DNA from: a bacterium
Lineage (GTDB): Bacteria; Zixibacteria; MSB-5A5; WJJR01
Direction: 5' to 3'
Assembly (NCBI GenBank): GCA_035559435.1
Contig: DATMBC010000070.1
Span: 1 to 64,000, forward strand
Length of the DNA stretch: 64,000 bases
The notes below the pieces were generated by a model. That model saw nothing but the letters and a program-made list of their open reading frames with translations. It was not told the DNA's origin and did not search any database. Below are positions 35,921-45,474 of this stretch, piece by piece. Both the position numbers and the translations under genes were made by a program. Within the stretch, counting starts at the first letter, position 1; each line of letters starts with the position of its first letter.

Positions 35921-36419
35921 TCGCATACCCGTCCGCATCGAACTTCCCCACCGCCTCCGGGAGATCGTCGAAGTTGTAATCAATGAACTGGTAGCGAATG
36001 TCGGCGGTGAACTTAAGCAGCGGGACAATCGGCGCCTCGATCCCGCCGCCTAAGTGGAAGCCCAGCTGCGTGTCGGTGGATTCGTCGCTGTCCGTCTCCA
36101 GCGTGGTCCGATAGAGCCCGACGCCGGCCAGCCCGTAGGCGACCGGAATCGGATAGAGCATCAGACTGGCGGTGATCGGCGTTGCGCGCAGATGGGAGCC
36201 ATCGTTGAGTTCCTCGTCGCGGAAGTCGATGGCCCCCTCGATGCCCAGGACCATGGCCTGGCGCAGGCGCACCATGACACCGAACATGTCGGAGTTGTCC
36301 TCGATGCCGTTGTTGTGGACATAGCTGTAGCGGGCGCCGATGCCGACACCGCCCTGCGCCGGCGACGCGGCAGCCAGACAGACCGCCGACATCGCAATCA
36401 GAATCCATCCACGTTTCAT
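35889..36419 (-). CDS. Outer-membrane beta-barrel protein (paralog of 38225-38773)
   Basis: 176 residues with a signal peptide (WILIAMSAVCLAAASPAQG) and an OmpA/OmpW-like barrel: GVGIGARYSYVHNN, MFGVMVRLRQAMVLGIEGAIDFRDEE, PITASLMLYPIPVAYGLAGVGLY, DTQLGFHLGGGIE, DIRYQFIDYNFDD and terminal LIVYLK. It aligns along its whole length with the protein at 38225 (shared SLM[LV]YPIPVAY, DTQLG[FY]HLG, GL[IL][VI]YLK). The 3' end overlaps the convergent HNH ORF by 32 bp. Confidence 0.85.
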   Translation of the reverse strand: MKRGWILIAMSAVCLAAASPAQGGVGIGARYSYVHNNGIEDNSDMFGVMVRLRQAMVLGIEGAIDFRDEELNDGSHLRATPITASLMLYPIPVAYGLAGVGLYRTTLETDSDESTDTQLGFHLGGGIEAPIVPLLKFTADIRYQFIDYNFDDLPEAVGKFDADGYAISAGLIVYLK

Positions 36420-36440
36420 CGCGCCTCACTTCGCGGGTTC

Positions 36441-36461
36441 TCCCCTCCCTATGGGAGAGGG
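36441..36461. repeat. CCCTCTCC/GGGAGAGGG-type palindromic repeat
   Basis: TCCCCTCCCTATGGGAGAGG in the 250-bp gap between two barrel genes; a degenerate relative (CCTCTCCCAGAGGGCGGGGA) lies at about 36531. The same family occurs at 46256-46405. No gene is visible in the gap. Confidence 0.5.
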
Positions 36462-36668
36462 CGGGTGCGGCTGAAGCGCACGATCATCAGCCGGCCCTCG
36501 ATCCAGCACGCTCGCGGCAATTCGGATCGTCCTCTCCCAGAGGGCGGGGAGTCCCGCCCATGTCAGGTCCCGGGGCGAAGGCGCCGTGCCGCGGATCCGT
36601 GGCCTGGCATGTCACGTCTCCCGTGCGATGACCCTCCTTCGCCCAGGACCGCCCCCCAATCGGGGCGA

Positions 36669-37151
36669 TTAATGGCGGAAGGTCCAACCGACCGTCCATT
36701 TCAGATCGGGCGAATCGGTCAGGCCGAAGCGCACCTCGGTGAGGAACCGTCCTCCCGACGACAAGTTGCGCTCGATACCGCCGACCAGATTCAAGCCGGC
36801 GTCCAGGTCGGAATCGTCGCGGCCAAACCGGTCGTTGTCCCAATCCACCATATTGGCGCCGGGCCCGCCGCCCAGATAGGGCCGCCACGCGCCGGGATTG
36901 GTGCTGAACAGGTAGAGAAAATCGAAGTTGAACGCCGCCACGGTCAGGTTGTCGCCGATGCCCAGTTCGAAGTTCGGCTGAAAACGCAGGGCGTCGGCCA
37001 GGTAACCGGCGTCGACATGCGCGCCGAAGTGCACCTGATCGGGATCGATCGTCAACCCGAAGCGCGGGCCCCAGCCGGCGGCGTCAGCCGGCGTCGCGAT
37101 TGCCACCCCGGCCACAACCGCCGCCAACATCAGGTAGATCCATCTTCGCAT
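36669..37151 (-). CDS. Outer-membrane beta-barrel protein (paralog of 4529-5056)
   Basis: 160 residues from ATG 37149-37151, with GGGAGG upstream. Signal peptide (RRWIYLMLAAVVAGVAIATPADA), then a barrel sharing GWGPR[FV]GLTIDPDQ, VHFGAHVD, LRFQPNFELGIGDNLTV, PYLGGGPG, NLVGGIERNL and the last strand KWTVGWTFRH with the protein at 4529. The two copies lie 32 kb apart. Function unknown. Confidence 0.85.
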   Translation of the reverse strand: MRRWIYLMLAAVVAGVAIATPADAAGWGPRFGLTIDPDQVHFGAHVDAGYLADALRFQPNFELGIGDNLTVAAFNFDFLYLFSTNPGAWRPYLGGGPGANMVDWDNDRFGRDDSDLDAGLNLVGGIERNLSSGGRFLTEVRFGLTDSPDLKWTVGWTFRH

Positions 37152-37276
37152 AAAGCCTCCCTTCGCTAATGTCCGTGCCATCCACGCCCGGCCTCCCGAT
37201 GGCCGATTCACCGTCCGTCACCTGCGGCCGTGCGTCGGTCAGCGGGAGAGCACGGGGCCGTGGATGATGCCTCAAC

Positions 37277-38107
37277 TCAGAGCGTAACTTGAATCGACGT
37301 CGCGGTGACCACCCCGGTCTCCAGATCAATGGTTCCGACGATGTCGACCGTCGAGCCGGTCAGCAACGACGCCAGCGGGATGGCCAGCCCGCCGACGGCC
37401 AGGATTTCGGTTTCGGAATCGGTCAGCACCGTGATCGTCGTATCCGATTCGGCCCCGGAGGTGGTCACGGTGACGATCCCGGTGCCGAGATCGACCGACG
37501 AGATCACCGCGCCATCGATGATGATCTGCGCGTCGCCGTCCGTGTCGCCGTCGACGAAGATCTGCGGCCGCAGGATGTAGCGGCCGTTGCCGGTCTGGTT
37601 GATCTGGATCGAATTGTCGAGGTCCAGATCGAGACTGATAACGGTCACCTCGTTGCCGACGACGATCAAGTTTCCCTGGGTGTTGATGTCCACATGGCCA
37701 TTGGCGACCAGATGAATATCCTCACCGGCAAAGACGCTGTCATCGTCGCGCACGAATTCCGGATCGGAGACCTGGAAGCGGATTTTCGAGTACGACCCCG
37801 CCGCCACCTCGGCGGCCGCGAGGACCTGCGCGACCGAATCCAGCGCGAGGAAATCCATCCGCACTGCGTTGTCGAGCACGACCTCGCCGCCGGCGGCGCT
37901 GTCGGCGTCGGCGCCGATCATTGTCACCGACTCGACCGTGAGCCAGACCTCCTTGAAGTCATCCACCGGCGCATCGTGCATCAACAGCACCATCTTCCCC
38001 TGCGCGCCGTTGTTGCCGACCCCGTTGTCGTCGTCGCCGCACCCGGCCGCGGCGAAGGCCGCGATCAGGAGCACAACAACGCTCCACTGCCAACGATTGT
38101 TGATCAT
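37277..38107 (-). CDS. DUF4382-type lipoprotein
   Basis: 276 residues from ATG 38105-38107 (AAGGAG upstream). Lipoprotein signal VVLLIAAFAAAGC. The DUF4382 core is recognisable: KMVLLMHDAPVDDFKEVWLTV, then ALDSVAQVLAAAEVAAGSYSKIRFQV, then IDLD-like VISLDLDLDNSIQINQTGNGRYILRPQI. A C-terminal beta module (GAVISSVDLGTGIVTVTT ... VDIVGTIDLETGVVTATSIQV) resembles DUF5666-type repeats. It is a surface or periplasmic beta-rich protein of unknown role, in a cluster with three small barrels. Confidence 0.8.
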   Translation of the reverse strand: MINNRWQWSVVVLLIAAFAAAGCGDDDNGVGNNGAQGKMVLLMHDAPVDDFKEVWLTVESVTMIGADADSAAGGEVVLDNAVRMDFLALDSVAQVLAAAEVAAGSYSKIRFQVSDPEFVRDDDSVFAGEDIHLVANGHVDINTQGNLIVVGNEVTVISLDLDLDNSIQINQTGNGRYILRPQIFVDGDTDGDAQIIIDGAVISSVDLGTGIVTVTTSGAESDTTITVLTDSETEILAVGGLAIPLASLLTGSTVDIVGTIDLETGVVTATSIQVTL

Positions 38108-38224
38108 GCAATCACTCCTTCCCCCGCGATTGCCCAATGTCCACACACCCCGTGCCGGCGGTCCCGGATTCGCCGGGGGCGCGCCGGCGATGCGTCGGCG
38201 CGCCCGGATGACACGTCGTAAGCC

Positions 38225-38773
38225 CTATTTGAGGTAAATGAGAAGACCGCCGTTGAGCGAGAACGCGTCGGCATCGACGTTGCCAATGCTCGACGGGATG
38301 TCATCGAATTCGTAGTCCACAAAGTGGTAACGGAAGTCGCCGGTCAGCGCCAGGCTGGGCGCCACCGGCAGCTCGAGGCCGGCGCCCAGATGGTAGCCCA
38401 GTTGCGTGTCGGTCTGGTCCTCAAAGAGCGACTCATCGGCAAAGTCCAGCGTCGAGTTGTACCAGCCCAGCCCCGCCATCGCATAAGCGACCGGAATCGG
38501 GTAGACCATGAGACTGGCGGTCACCGGCCAGGTCTTCAACTCGACATCGCCCCCCATGTCCTCGTTGCGGTAATCCACCGCGCCTTCGACGCCGATGTAG
38601 CGTCCGCGCAGACGGGCCATGACACCGAGCATCCCGGATTCCTCATCGGTCTCCTGGTTGCGCACCCAACTGTAGTGGGCGCCCAGGCCCAATCCGCCGG
38701 GTTGCGCCGCCGCCACATCGACCAGCAGGAGCGCGAGCAGTCCCGCCAACATGACGTATTTGGTACGTGGCAT
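38225..38773 (-). CDS. Outer-membrane beta-barrel protein (paralog of 35889-36419)
   Basis: 182 residues from ATG 38771-38773 (AAAGGAGG upstream); the longer upstream frame lacks a signal and was rejected. Signal peptide YVMLAGLLALLLVDVAAAQ. Barrel strands match its paralog: GLGAHYSWVRN, MLGVMARLRGRYIGVEGAVDYRNED, PVTASLMVYPIPVAYAMAGLGWY, DTQLGYHLGAGLE, DFRYHFVDYEFDDI, LLIYLK. Confidence 0.85.
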   Translation of the reverse strand: MPRTKYVMLAGLLALLLVDVAAAQPGGLGLGAHYSWVRNQETDEESGMLGVMARLRGRYIGVEGAVDYRNEDMGGDVELKTWPVTASLMVYPIPVAYAMAGLGWYNSTLDFADESLFEDQTDTQLGYHLGAGLELPVAPSLALTGDFRYHFVDYEFDDIPSSIGNVDADAFSLNGGLLIYLK

Positions 38774-39024
38774 CGTCGTCCTCCTTTCGAATGCGTGTCT
38801 GATCACAACGGAAGCGTGGCGCCAAACTTGACTACTGGTACACCGCCGCCGCCCCACGGTTCGCCCCAAACCCAAACAACGTTCATGCCAAAACGGCCCA
38901 AGACGCAATCCGGACTGGAAAAGACTTGAATGTCATTGGGATAAACGCGTTGATCTGCTTTTGCACAAGCGCAGCGGAGTCATGGAAAAATAGGGACGGG
39001 TGGACCGATTGGGCCAATCGGGAC

Positions 39025-39057
39025 AATAAAAAGAGCCGGCGCGGTCGCGCCGGCTCT
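39025..39057 (-). terminator. Rho-independent terminator of the M20 peptidase gene
   Basis: A 12-bp GC stem, AGAGCCGGCGCG (39032-39043) / CGCGCCGGCTCT (39046-39057), followed on the minus strand by TTTTTATT. It lies 22 bp after the stop at 39079. No gene is seen in the 250 bp between this site and the barrel gene start. Confidence 0.85.
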
Positions 39058-39078
39058 GTGTGATTCGTGCATGTGGCC

Positions 39079-40443
39079 TTACGCGGTCAGTTCAGAAAGC
39101 AGATAGGCCGCGGTCTTGATGCCGCGCTGGTAATCTTCCAGCGAGAACTTCTCGTTCGGTGAATGCAGCGCATCATCGGGCAGACCATAGCCGACCAGAA
39201 GCGCCGAGACACCGAGGACATTCTTGAAGGTCTCGACCACCGGGATCGATCCACCGGCGCGCATGAGCACGGTCTTGGCGGCAAAGGCCTTTTCCATCGC
39301 GCCGCGCACCTTGGCCAGCGCGGGCGAGTCGGTCGGCACGACCACCGGACGGGCCATGCCGTAGTTTTCGCAGCGCACGGTCACACCGGGAGGCGCGATC
39401 GACTTGATATAGGCCTCGAAGGCGGCGCGAATCTTGGCCGGATCCTGATTGGGAACCAGGCGCATCGAAATCTTGGCGGAGGCCTCGGCGCCGATCACCG
39501 TCTTGGCGCCCACACCCTGGTAGCCGGCCTTGAGGCCGTTGACGTCGCAGGTCGGGCGCGCCCAGAGCCGCTCCAAGACGGTAAATCCCTTCTCGCCCGA
39601 CAGCGCGTTGACGTCGAGGTGTTTCATGTACTCGGCCTCATTGAACGGCAGACGGGCAAACTCGGCGCGCTCGGCGGCGGTCAGCTCGACCACATCATCA
39701 TAGAAGCCGGGAATGGCGACCCTGCCGGTCTCTGGGTCGTGCAGTTTGGCGATCATCCCGGCCAGGGCGTTGGCGGGGTTGGTCACCGCGCCGCCATACT
39801 CGCCCGAATGCAGGTCCATCTTCGGCCCGCGCACAAACACTTCCATGTAGCAGATGCCGCGCAGACCGTAGCAGATCGCCGGGTACCCCTTGGCGAACTG
39901 CGCGGTGTCGGAGACGACGATCTGGTCGCACTTGAGCAGCGCGGCGTTTTCCTTGATGAAGGTCTCGAGATTGTGCGAGGTGACTTCCTCTTCCCCTTCG
40001 ATCAGGAATTTGATGTTGACCGGCGCGGAGCCGTTGGCCTGCAGCCAGGCCTCGACACCCAGCACATTGGCGAGAAACTGACCCTTGTCGTCGGCCGCGC
40101 CGCGGGCGTAGACGTTGCCGTCGCGCACGGTCGGCTCGAAGGGCGGCGTCTTCCACTGGTCGAGCGGATCGGGCGGCTGGACATCGTAGTGGCCATAGAA
40201 AAGGACGGTCGGCTTGCCGGGCGCCTTCATCCATTCGCCATAGACGATCGGGTGGCCGGGGATCTCATAGAGGCGGGCGGTCATGCCCATCGATTCGAGT
40301 TTCTTTTTGGTCCACTCGGCGGCCTTGCGGCAATCCTCCTTGTGTTCCGGGTCGGCCGAGACCGACGGAATCCGCAGGAGGGCGAACAGCTCGTCCTGAT
40401 AACGCTTCTGGTTCTTGTCAATGTGGGCAATGACCTTTTCCAT
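39079..40443 (-). CDS. M20 family metallopeptidase (dipeptidase, CNDP/DapE-like)
   Basis: 454 residues from ATG 40441-40443 (GGAGAG upstream). M20 zinc-site motifs: LFYGHYDVQPPDPLDQW (His/Asp), ARGAADDKGQ (bridging Asp), LIEGEEEVTS (Glu-Glu) and the C-terminal DALHSPNEKF (His). The dimerisation insert and the GGSIPVV loop are present. The pattern matches the CNDP-like cytosolic dipeptidase subgroup. No signal peptide, so it is likely cytoplasmic peptide recycling. Confidence 0.92.
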   Translation of the reverse strand: MEKVIAHIDKNQKRYQDELFALLRIPSVSADPEHKEDCRKAAEWTKKKLESMGMTARLYEIPGHPIVYGEWMKAPGKPTVLFYGHYDVQPPDPLDQWKTPPFEPTVRDGNVYARGAADDKGQFLANVLGVEAWLQANGSAPVNIKFLIEGEEEVTSHNLETFIKENAALLKCDQIVVSDTAQFAKGYPAICYGLRGICYMEVFVRGPKMDLHSGEYGGAVTNPANALAGMIAKLHDPETGRVAIPGFYDDVVELTAAERAEFARLPFNEAEYMKHLDVNALSGEKGFTVLERLWARPTCDVNGLKAGYQGVGAKTVIGAEASAKISMRLVPNQDPAKIRAAFEAYIKSIAPPGVTVRCENYGMARPVVVPTDSPALAKVRGAMEKAFAAKTVLMRAGGSIPVVETFKNVLGVSALLVGYGLPDDALHSPNEKFSLEDYQRGIKTAAYLLSELTA

Positions 40444-40544
40444 CGGGATCTCTCCTATCGCGTGACACGGTGAATGCGAATCGAATTGTGCGCGCCGGCC
40501 GCGGCGCGGTGCGGCTGCCACAGAAGGGCGGGCCCGGAAGCGCC

Positions 40545-41414
40545 CTATCCCCGCTCGGTCAGCACGACGCCAACGATAACCAAGATTCCCCCCACGATCA
40601 ACCGGGGCCCGATGGTTTCACCAAGCAGGATGTAGGACATGATCGCGGTGAAGATCGGCTGGAGGTTGTTAAAAACTGACACTTTTGTCGCCTCCAGACG
40701 TCCCAGGGCCCAGAACCAGATGGAGTAGCAGACAACGGACGTGCCAATCGCGATGTAGGCCAGCGATCCCCAGCCGCGAATGCTGATGGTTTCCGGATCA
40801 AATCGGGTAAAGGTGACAAAACCGATCGGGGCAAAGAGCACGGTGCCAATGATGATGGCAATCGCGGTCAAGTGGATGGCGCCATACTTGTTGACCAGCG
40901 TCTTGCCCAGCACGGTGTAAAGCGCCCAGGCGATCACCGCCAAGAGGATGAGCAGGTCGCCAAACAACGCCTTGAAGGACCACTCCATGCCGGCGTGCAC
41001 GATCACGGTGGCCACACCGACGAAGGTGATCGGCACCCCCAGCTTTTTCAGTGTCGTCGCCTTCTCCCCGATCAGGGGGATGGCAAAGAGGAAGACCAGC
41101 ACCGGCGTGGCGCCATAGAGCAGCGCGGCATGGGTGGGAGTGGTGAACTTCAGGCCGTAGAGGAAGAACGCCTGATTGGCGACCACGGCGAGAAAGCCGA
41201 GGAGGACAAGCATCTTCCAGTCGGCGCGGTCGATGGGGCGGCGTCCGGGCCAGAGGCGATGGATCAGGTAGAGACCGGCCGACGCGATGACAAAGCGCAG
41301 AAAAGCGAGTGTTAACGGTGGGAATTCGACCAGCGCCCACTTGGCGGCCAGAAAGGTGCCGGAGGCCAGGACCTGCTCGACAATCAGAATGAAGTAAACC
41401 CAGCCCAGCGTCAT
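40545..41414 (-). CDS. EamA/DMT-family transporter
   Basis: 289 residues, ten predicted membrane helices arranged as two EamA repeats (LASGTFLAAKWALVEFPPLTLAFLRFVIA; AVIAWALYTVLGKTLVNKYGAI, then FNNLQPIFTAIMSYILLGETIGPRLIVGGILVIVGVVL). Drug/metabolite exporter superfamily in the inner membrane. Substrate unknown. The gene is separated from the M20 peptidase by 101 bp. Confidence 0.9.
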   Translation of the reverse strand: MTLGWVYFILIVEQVLASGTFLAAKWALVEFPPLTLAFLRFVIASAGLYLIHRLWPGRRPIDRADWKMLVLLGFLAVVANQAFFLYGLKFTTPTHAALLYGATPVLVFLFAIPLIGEKATTLKKLGVPITFVGVATVIVHAGMEWSFKALFGDLLILLAVIAWALYTVLGKTLVNKYGAIHLTAIAIIIGTVLFAPIGFVTFTRFDPETISIRGWGSLAYIAIGTSVVCYSIWFWALGRLEATKVSVFNNLQPIFTAIMSYILLGETIGPRLIVGGILVIVGVVLTERG

Positions 41415-41551
41415 GTCAGCCCCGGCGAATGCGAGTATATCGGCGCAAAGTAGCGGTGACGCAACGAGTTTGTCGATCGTTGATGGATAAGTAACGAGAT
41501 GCCGTCACAGTCTTGACATGGTAGACTCACGAGTCGGGTTGGTGGGAGATT

Positions 41552-41662
41552 CTGCGGATTGCTTCGCGCGACAGACGCTTCTTCGCGATGACGGTGAGGT
41601 GGCCTCCCATCGCTGGGCCGTCAGTGCGAAGCGCCCCGATTCGCCGAAGGCGAATCGGGGCG
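41552..41662. repeat. Dispersed repeat and a 14-bp perfect hairpin
   Basis: The 280-bp gap between EamA and the SDR gene holds no gene. At 41557-41602 a degenerate copy of the repeat that breaks the four-helix gene is visible. At 41632-41645 and 41649-41662, CGCCCCGATTCGCC and GGCGAATCGGGGCG form a perfect 14-bp hairpin with a 3-nt loop. It lacks a U-tract but lies just downstream of the SDR stop and may end that transcript. Confidence 0.5.
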
Positions 41663-41696
41663 TTGAAGCAATCCCTGTTTCCGCGGCGATGCCTGC

Positions 41697-42482
<786 letters not shown>

Positions 42483-42609
42483 TGAAACGCTCCCAGGAGG
42501 CGCCTACAACTGCTTTTCAGTAACCATCTGCCGGACAATCACTTCCAGAACAACGGACGCTGCGGCAGGTTGTGACAGTCATAAATGGGACGCTTGTGAA
42601 AGATTTTCC

Positions 42610-42637
42610 TTGCAATTGGATTTTGGGGGTGTATCTA
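42610..42637 (+). promoter_or_regulatory. Candidate promoter in the 465-bp gap before the lipoprotein gene
   Basis: TTGCAA (42610-42615) and TATCTA (42632-42637) with a 16-bp spacer. The rest of the gap (42483-42947) shows a T7 tract followed by GGGGG near 42790 and small ORFs with no coding character; I see no gene. The 5' leader would be about 300 nt. Confidence 0.35.
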
Positions 42638-42947
42638 AGGCCGTCCATAAGGCGTTCTTCTCGCCCGTTGGCGGTGCTGGATGGCTCGCGACGGCAGAAG
42701 AGACGCCGAAACGATGAACGGCTAAGCACCTTACCGCCCCTAACTCCCAGGTTTGGCCCAGGCTCGCTGCACGGCGGGTCTCTTTTTTTGGGGGAGGAAG
42801 GCACGGAAAACGACCGGGAGATGGTAAAAGGAGCAATCCTGATTGCGGTCGACAGCGAGGAATCCAGGAAGTAAGTAGGAAGTAACAAAGAGAGAGAGTA
42901 AACCGAAGGGGGGCCCGTTGCGACGGAGCCCTGATGGAGGAGGAAAT

Positions 42948-43550
42948 ATGAAGAAGACGTTCCGCATGCTCTTGGTGCTGCCGATTCTGGTGGCCCTGAT
43001 CGCTGGCTGTTCGAAGCCGCCGGAGATGGAGATGGCGGCCGCGGACCAGGCGATGCAGGCGGCCCAGGCGACGCAGGCTTCGAAGTATGCGCCGGCGGAC
43101 TGGCAGATGGCCAATGACACCCTGCAGGCCGCCAAGGCAGAGAAAGCGGCGCAGGACGGCCGGTTCGCCCTGTTCCGCTCGTATGGCAAGTCCAAGGCCA
43201 TGTTCGAGAAGGCCACCGCCCTCATGAACACCGCGGCGACCAACGCCAAGGCCGAGATGGAGAGGGTCCGCAAGGAGACCGAGGAAATGCTCAACATGGT
43301 CCGCACCGAGCTGGATTCGACCGCGGCTATGGTGGCCAACGCCCCGGTCGGCAAGGACACCAAGGCTGAGATCGAGCTCATGAAGCAGGATCTGACCGCG
43401 TTGCAGCAGATGCTCTCCGAGGCGCAGGCCGATTGGAGCCGCAACAACTTTGACGGCGCCAAGAGCAAGGCAACGACCATCCGCGACCGCATGAACACGA
43501 TGAAGACCACGCTGGAAGCGGCGATGGCCAAGCGCGGCAAGAAGCGCTAA
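42948..43550 (+). CDS. DUF4398-like coiled-coil lipoprotein
   Basis: 200 residues from ATG 42948 with a strong GGAGGAGG site. Lipoprotein signal VLPILVALIAGC. The rest is Ala/Lys/Glu-rich helix with no aromatic core (QAMQAAQATQASKYAPADWQMANDTLQAAKAE, then KATALMNTAATNAKAEMERV), typical of DUF4398 and Lpp-like envelope lipoproteins. It precedes two L,D-transpeptidase genes, so it may be a peptidoglycan-tethered or envelope-spacing lipoprotein (inference). Confidence 0.75.
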   Translation: MKKTFRMLLVLPILVALIAGCSKPPEMEMAAADQAMQAAQATQASKYAPADWQMANDTLQAAKAEKAAQDGRFALFRSYGKSKAMFEKATALMNTAATNAKAEMERVRKETEEMLNMVRTELDSTAAMVANAPVGKDTKAEIELMKQDLTALQQMLSEAQADWSRNNFDGAKSKATTIRDRMNTMKTTLEAAMAKRGKKR

Positions 43551-43591
43551 CGTATTATAGGGAGCATTGTTACGCTCCCGGCAAACAACGA

Positions 43592-43631
43592 CGACGGCCG
43601 TCCGTCAGTACATGCTGATGGGACGGCCGTC
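43592..43631 (+). terminator. Stable hairpin between lipoprotein and L,D-transpeptidase genes
   Basis: GACGGCCGTCC (43592-43602) and GGACGGCCGTC (43621-43631) are perfect 11-bp inverses with an 18-nt loop. There is no U-tract, so it may be a transcript-stabilising or attenuating structure rather than a full terminator. Confidence 0.4.
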
Positions 43632-43723
43632 CACTGTTGAACTCGGCCGGTCCGGCGCTGTTGAATGATGGACGTATGGTGCGGTACGATTCCGTTGGCA
43701 AACACATGAAGGCGAGGAGGGGG

Positions 43724-44797
43724 ATGGTGCGGCGCGGGGGGCTTTCCGCCATCCTGGCAATCATTCTGGTCATCGGGACGGCCGGTTGCGACAATCCGCC
43801 GACCCAGCTGTCGCAGGTGGCCTGGCAGGCCCTGCAGGACAGCGAGCGTCAAGGCGCCGCCCAAAGCGCCCCGGAGGTCTGGGCGCAGGCGCAGGCGCAG
43901 TACGATTCCGCTTGGTTGATCATCGAAACACAAAACCGCCTCTGGTTTTTCGAACGCGATTTTGAGCCGGCCGAATCGTTGCTGATCCGGTCCGGACGGA
44001 GCGCGCGTGAAGCGATCAAGGCGGGCATCGTCAATCGCGAACAGCAGCGCGTGGAAATCGAGCGGGCCATCGACTCGCTGGGCAAGACAATCTCCGCCCA
44101 CAAGGCGGGGATCAATGGCCACATCGCGCGCATCCCGCTGCGCAAGGCCATGACCGAGGCCGAGCTGCAACTGGCGACCCTGCGCGAGACCTACGAAAGC
44201 GGCGAGATCGACCGGGCGATCGAGTTCATCCCCGTCGCCCAGGCCTCGTTGCGCGATTTCGAGGAGCGTCTCGACCACGACTGGGTGGACCCGGCCGAAT
44301 TGCCCAATTGGAACAAGATGGTGCGGGAAACGGTACGATGGTCAAAGGAGAATGGAGCCACGGCGCTGGTGGTGGTTAAGATGGACCGGCGCGCCTACCT
44401 GCTGAAGGGCGGCCGGATCGTCGATGAGTTCCCTGTCGAGTTCGGCTACCGCGCCTGGGCCCAGAAGATGCGTTCGGGCGACGGCGCCACACCGGAAGGC
44501 GTTTACCATGTCACCAAGTGGCGCGACCGCGACACCAAGTATTACAAGGCGCTCAACATCAACTACCCGAACGAGCAGGACAAGAAACGCTTTGCCCTCA
44601 ACAAGAAAGCGGGCAAGATTCCCCGCAACGCCCATATCGGGGGACTGATCGAAATCCACGGCGAGGGCGGCAAGGGCGAGGATTGGACCGAAGGTTGCGT
44701 GGCGCTGTCGAACAAGGACATGGACCGTCTGATGACGAAGATGTCCGTGGGTGACCGCGTGACGATTGTGCGCGAGGTGACAGGATGGCCCGATTGA
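43724..44797 (+). CDS. L,D-transpeptidase (YkuD) lipoprotein with helical N-terminal region
   Basis: 357 residues from ATG 43724, chosen for the GGAGG just upstream and a clean lipoprotein signal (AILAIILVIGTAGC). Residues ~30-200 are helical and DUF4398-like (QDSERQGAAQSAPEVWAQAQAQYDSA, IEIERAIDSLGKT). The YkuD domain follows (ALVVVKMDRRAYLLKGGRIVDEF) with catalytic IEIHGEGGKGEDWTEGCVALSN, that is H-x-G...S/T-E-G-C. The enzyme forms 3-3 peptidoglycan crosslinks or attaches lipoproteins. Confidence 0.88.
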   Translation: MVRRGGLSAILAIILVIGTAGCDNPPTQLSQVAWQALQDSERQGAAQSAPEVWAQAQAQYDSAWLIIETQNRLWFFERDFEPAESLLIRSGRSAREAIKAGIVNREQQRVEIERAIDSLGKTISAHKAGINGHIARIPLRKAMTEAELQLATLRETYESGEIDRAIEFIPVAQASLRDFEERLDHDWVDPAELPNWNKMVRETVRWSKENGATALVVVKMDRRAYLLKGGRIVDEFPVEFGYRAWAQKMRSGDGATPEGVYHVTKWRDRDTKYYKALNINYPNEQDKKRFALNKKAGKIPRNAHIGGLIEIHGEGGKGEDWTEGCVALSNKDMDRLMTKMSVGDRVTIVREVTGWPD

Positions 44798-45474
44798 ACT
44801 GGAAGAAACTGCTTCTGTGGCTGGTGCCGCCGCTGGTGCTGGCGTCCGGGATCGCCTACTCGGCCATCACCTCGCCGCCGGCCTACTCCTGGAAGGAACC
44901 GCCGATTCCGGACAACTCCCTGGCGATCCAGGCGCAGCGGAAATTGAATCCGCCGCCCGAGGATGAGCCGGTGGACAAGTCGGGCAAGCTGACCAAGAAG
45001 GGCAAAAAGCGCAAACAGCACGCCGCCGATTTCAAGGGCGGGTACATTGTCATCGACACGCACACCAACCGGATCTACTGGCGGACGCAGGACTCGATCC
45101 TCTACGAGGCGCTCTGCTCGACCGGGACCGGTTCGGAGCTGGTCGACACCGTGGGTGGACGGGTCTGGCGCTTCCACACGCCGCGCGGGATTTTTGCGGT
45201 CGAGTCACGGGCGACCGAACCCTGGTGGCGCAAGCCCGATTGGGCCTTCATCGAAGAGGGCGAGCCGATTCCGGATGATCCCAGCGAGCGGCTCGATCCG
45301 GAAGTGATGGGTGATTACGCCATCGGTTTCGGCGACGGGTTTTTCATCCATGGCACGCTGTATGAACGGTTGATCGGCGTGGCCGCGACACATGGCTGTG
45401 TGCGGCTGGCCGCCACCGACTTGGATTACTTCTACCGCAAGGTAAAGATGGGCACACCGGTGGTGATACTTTGA
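44785..45474 (+). CDS. L,D-transpeptidase (YkuD), membrane-anchored
   Basis: 229 residues, overlapping the upstream gene by 13 bp. An N-terminal membrane anchor (LLLWLVPPLVLASGIAYSAI) is followed by a Pro/Lys-rich linker and a YkuD domain (GGYIVIDTHTNRIYWRTQDS) with catalytic FFIHGTLYERLIGVAATHGCVRL. The H-x-x...T-H-G-C-V-R form is canonical. It works in the periplasm on peptidoglycan stem peptides. The downstream gene overlaps its stop, so three proteins come from one mRNA. Confidence 0.9.
   Translation: MARLNWKKLLLWLVPPLVLASGIAYSAITSPPAYSWKEPPIPDNSLAIQAQRKLNPPPEDEPVDKSGKLTKKGKKRKQHAADFKGGYIVIDTHTNRIYWRTQDSILYEALCSTGTGSELVDTVGGRVWRFHTPRGIFAVESRATEPWWRKPDWAFIEEGEPIPDDPSERLDPEVMGDYAIGFGDGFFIHGTLYERLIGVAATHGCVRLAATDLDYFYRKVKMGTPVVIL

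Noticed and set aside
42572-42874. A 100-codon ORF in the gap before the DUF4398-like lipoprotein
   Set aside because: No ribosome-binding site, Arg-rich translation and no family resemblance; the region looks like a leader.
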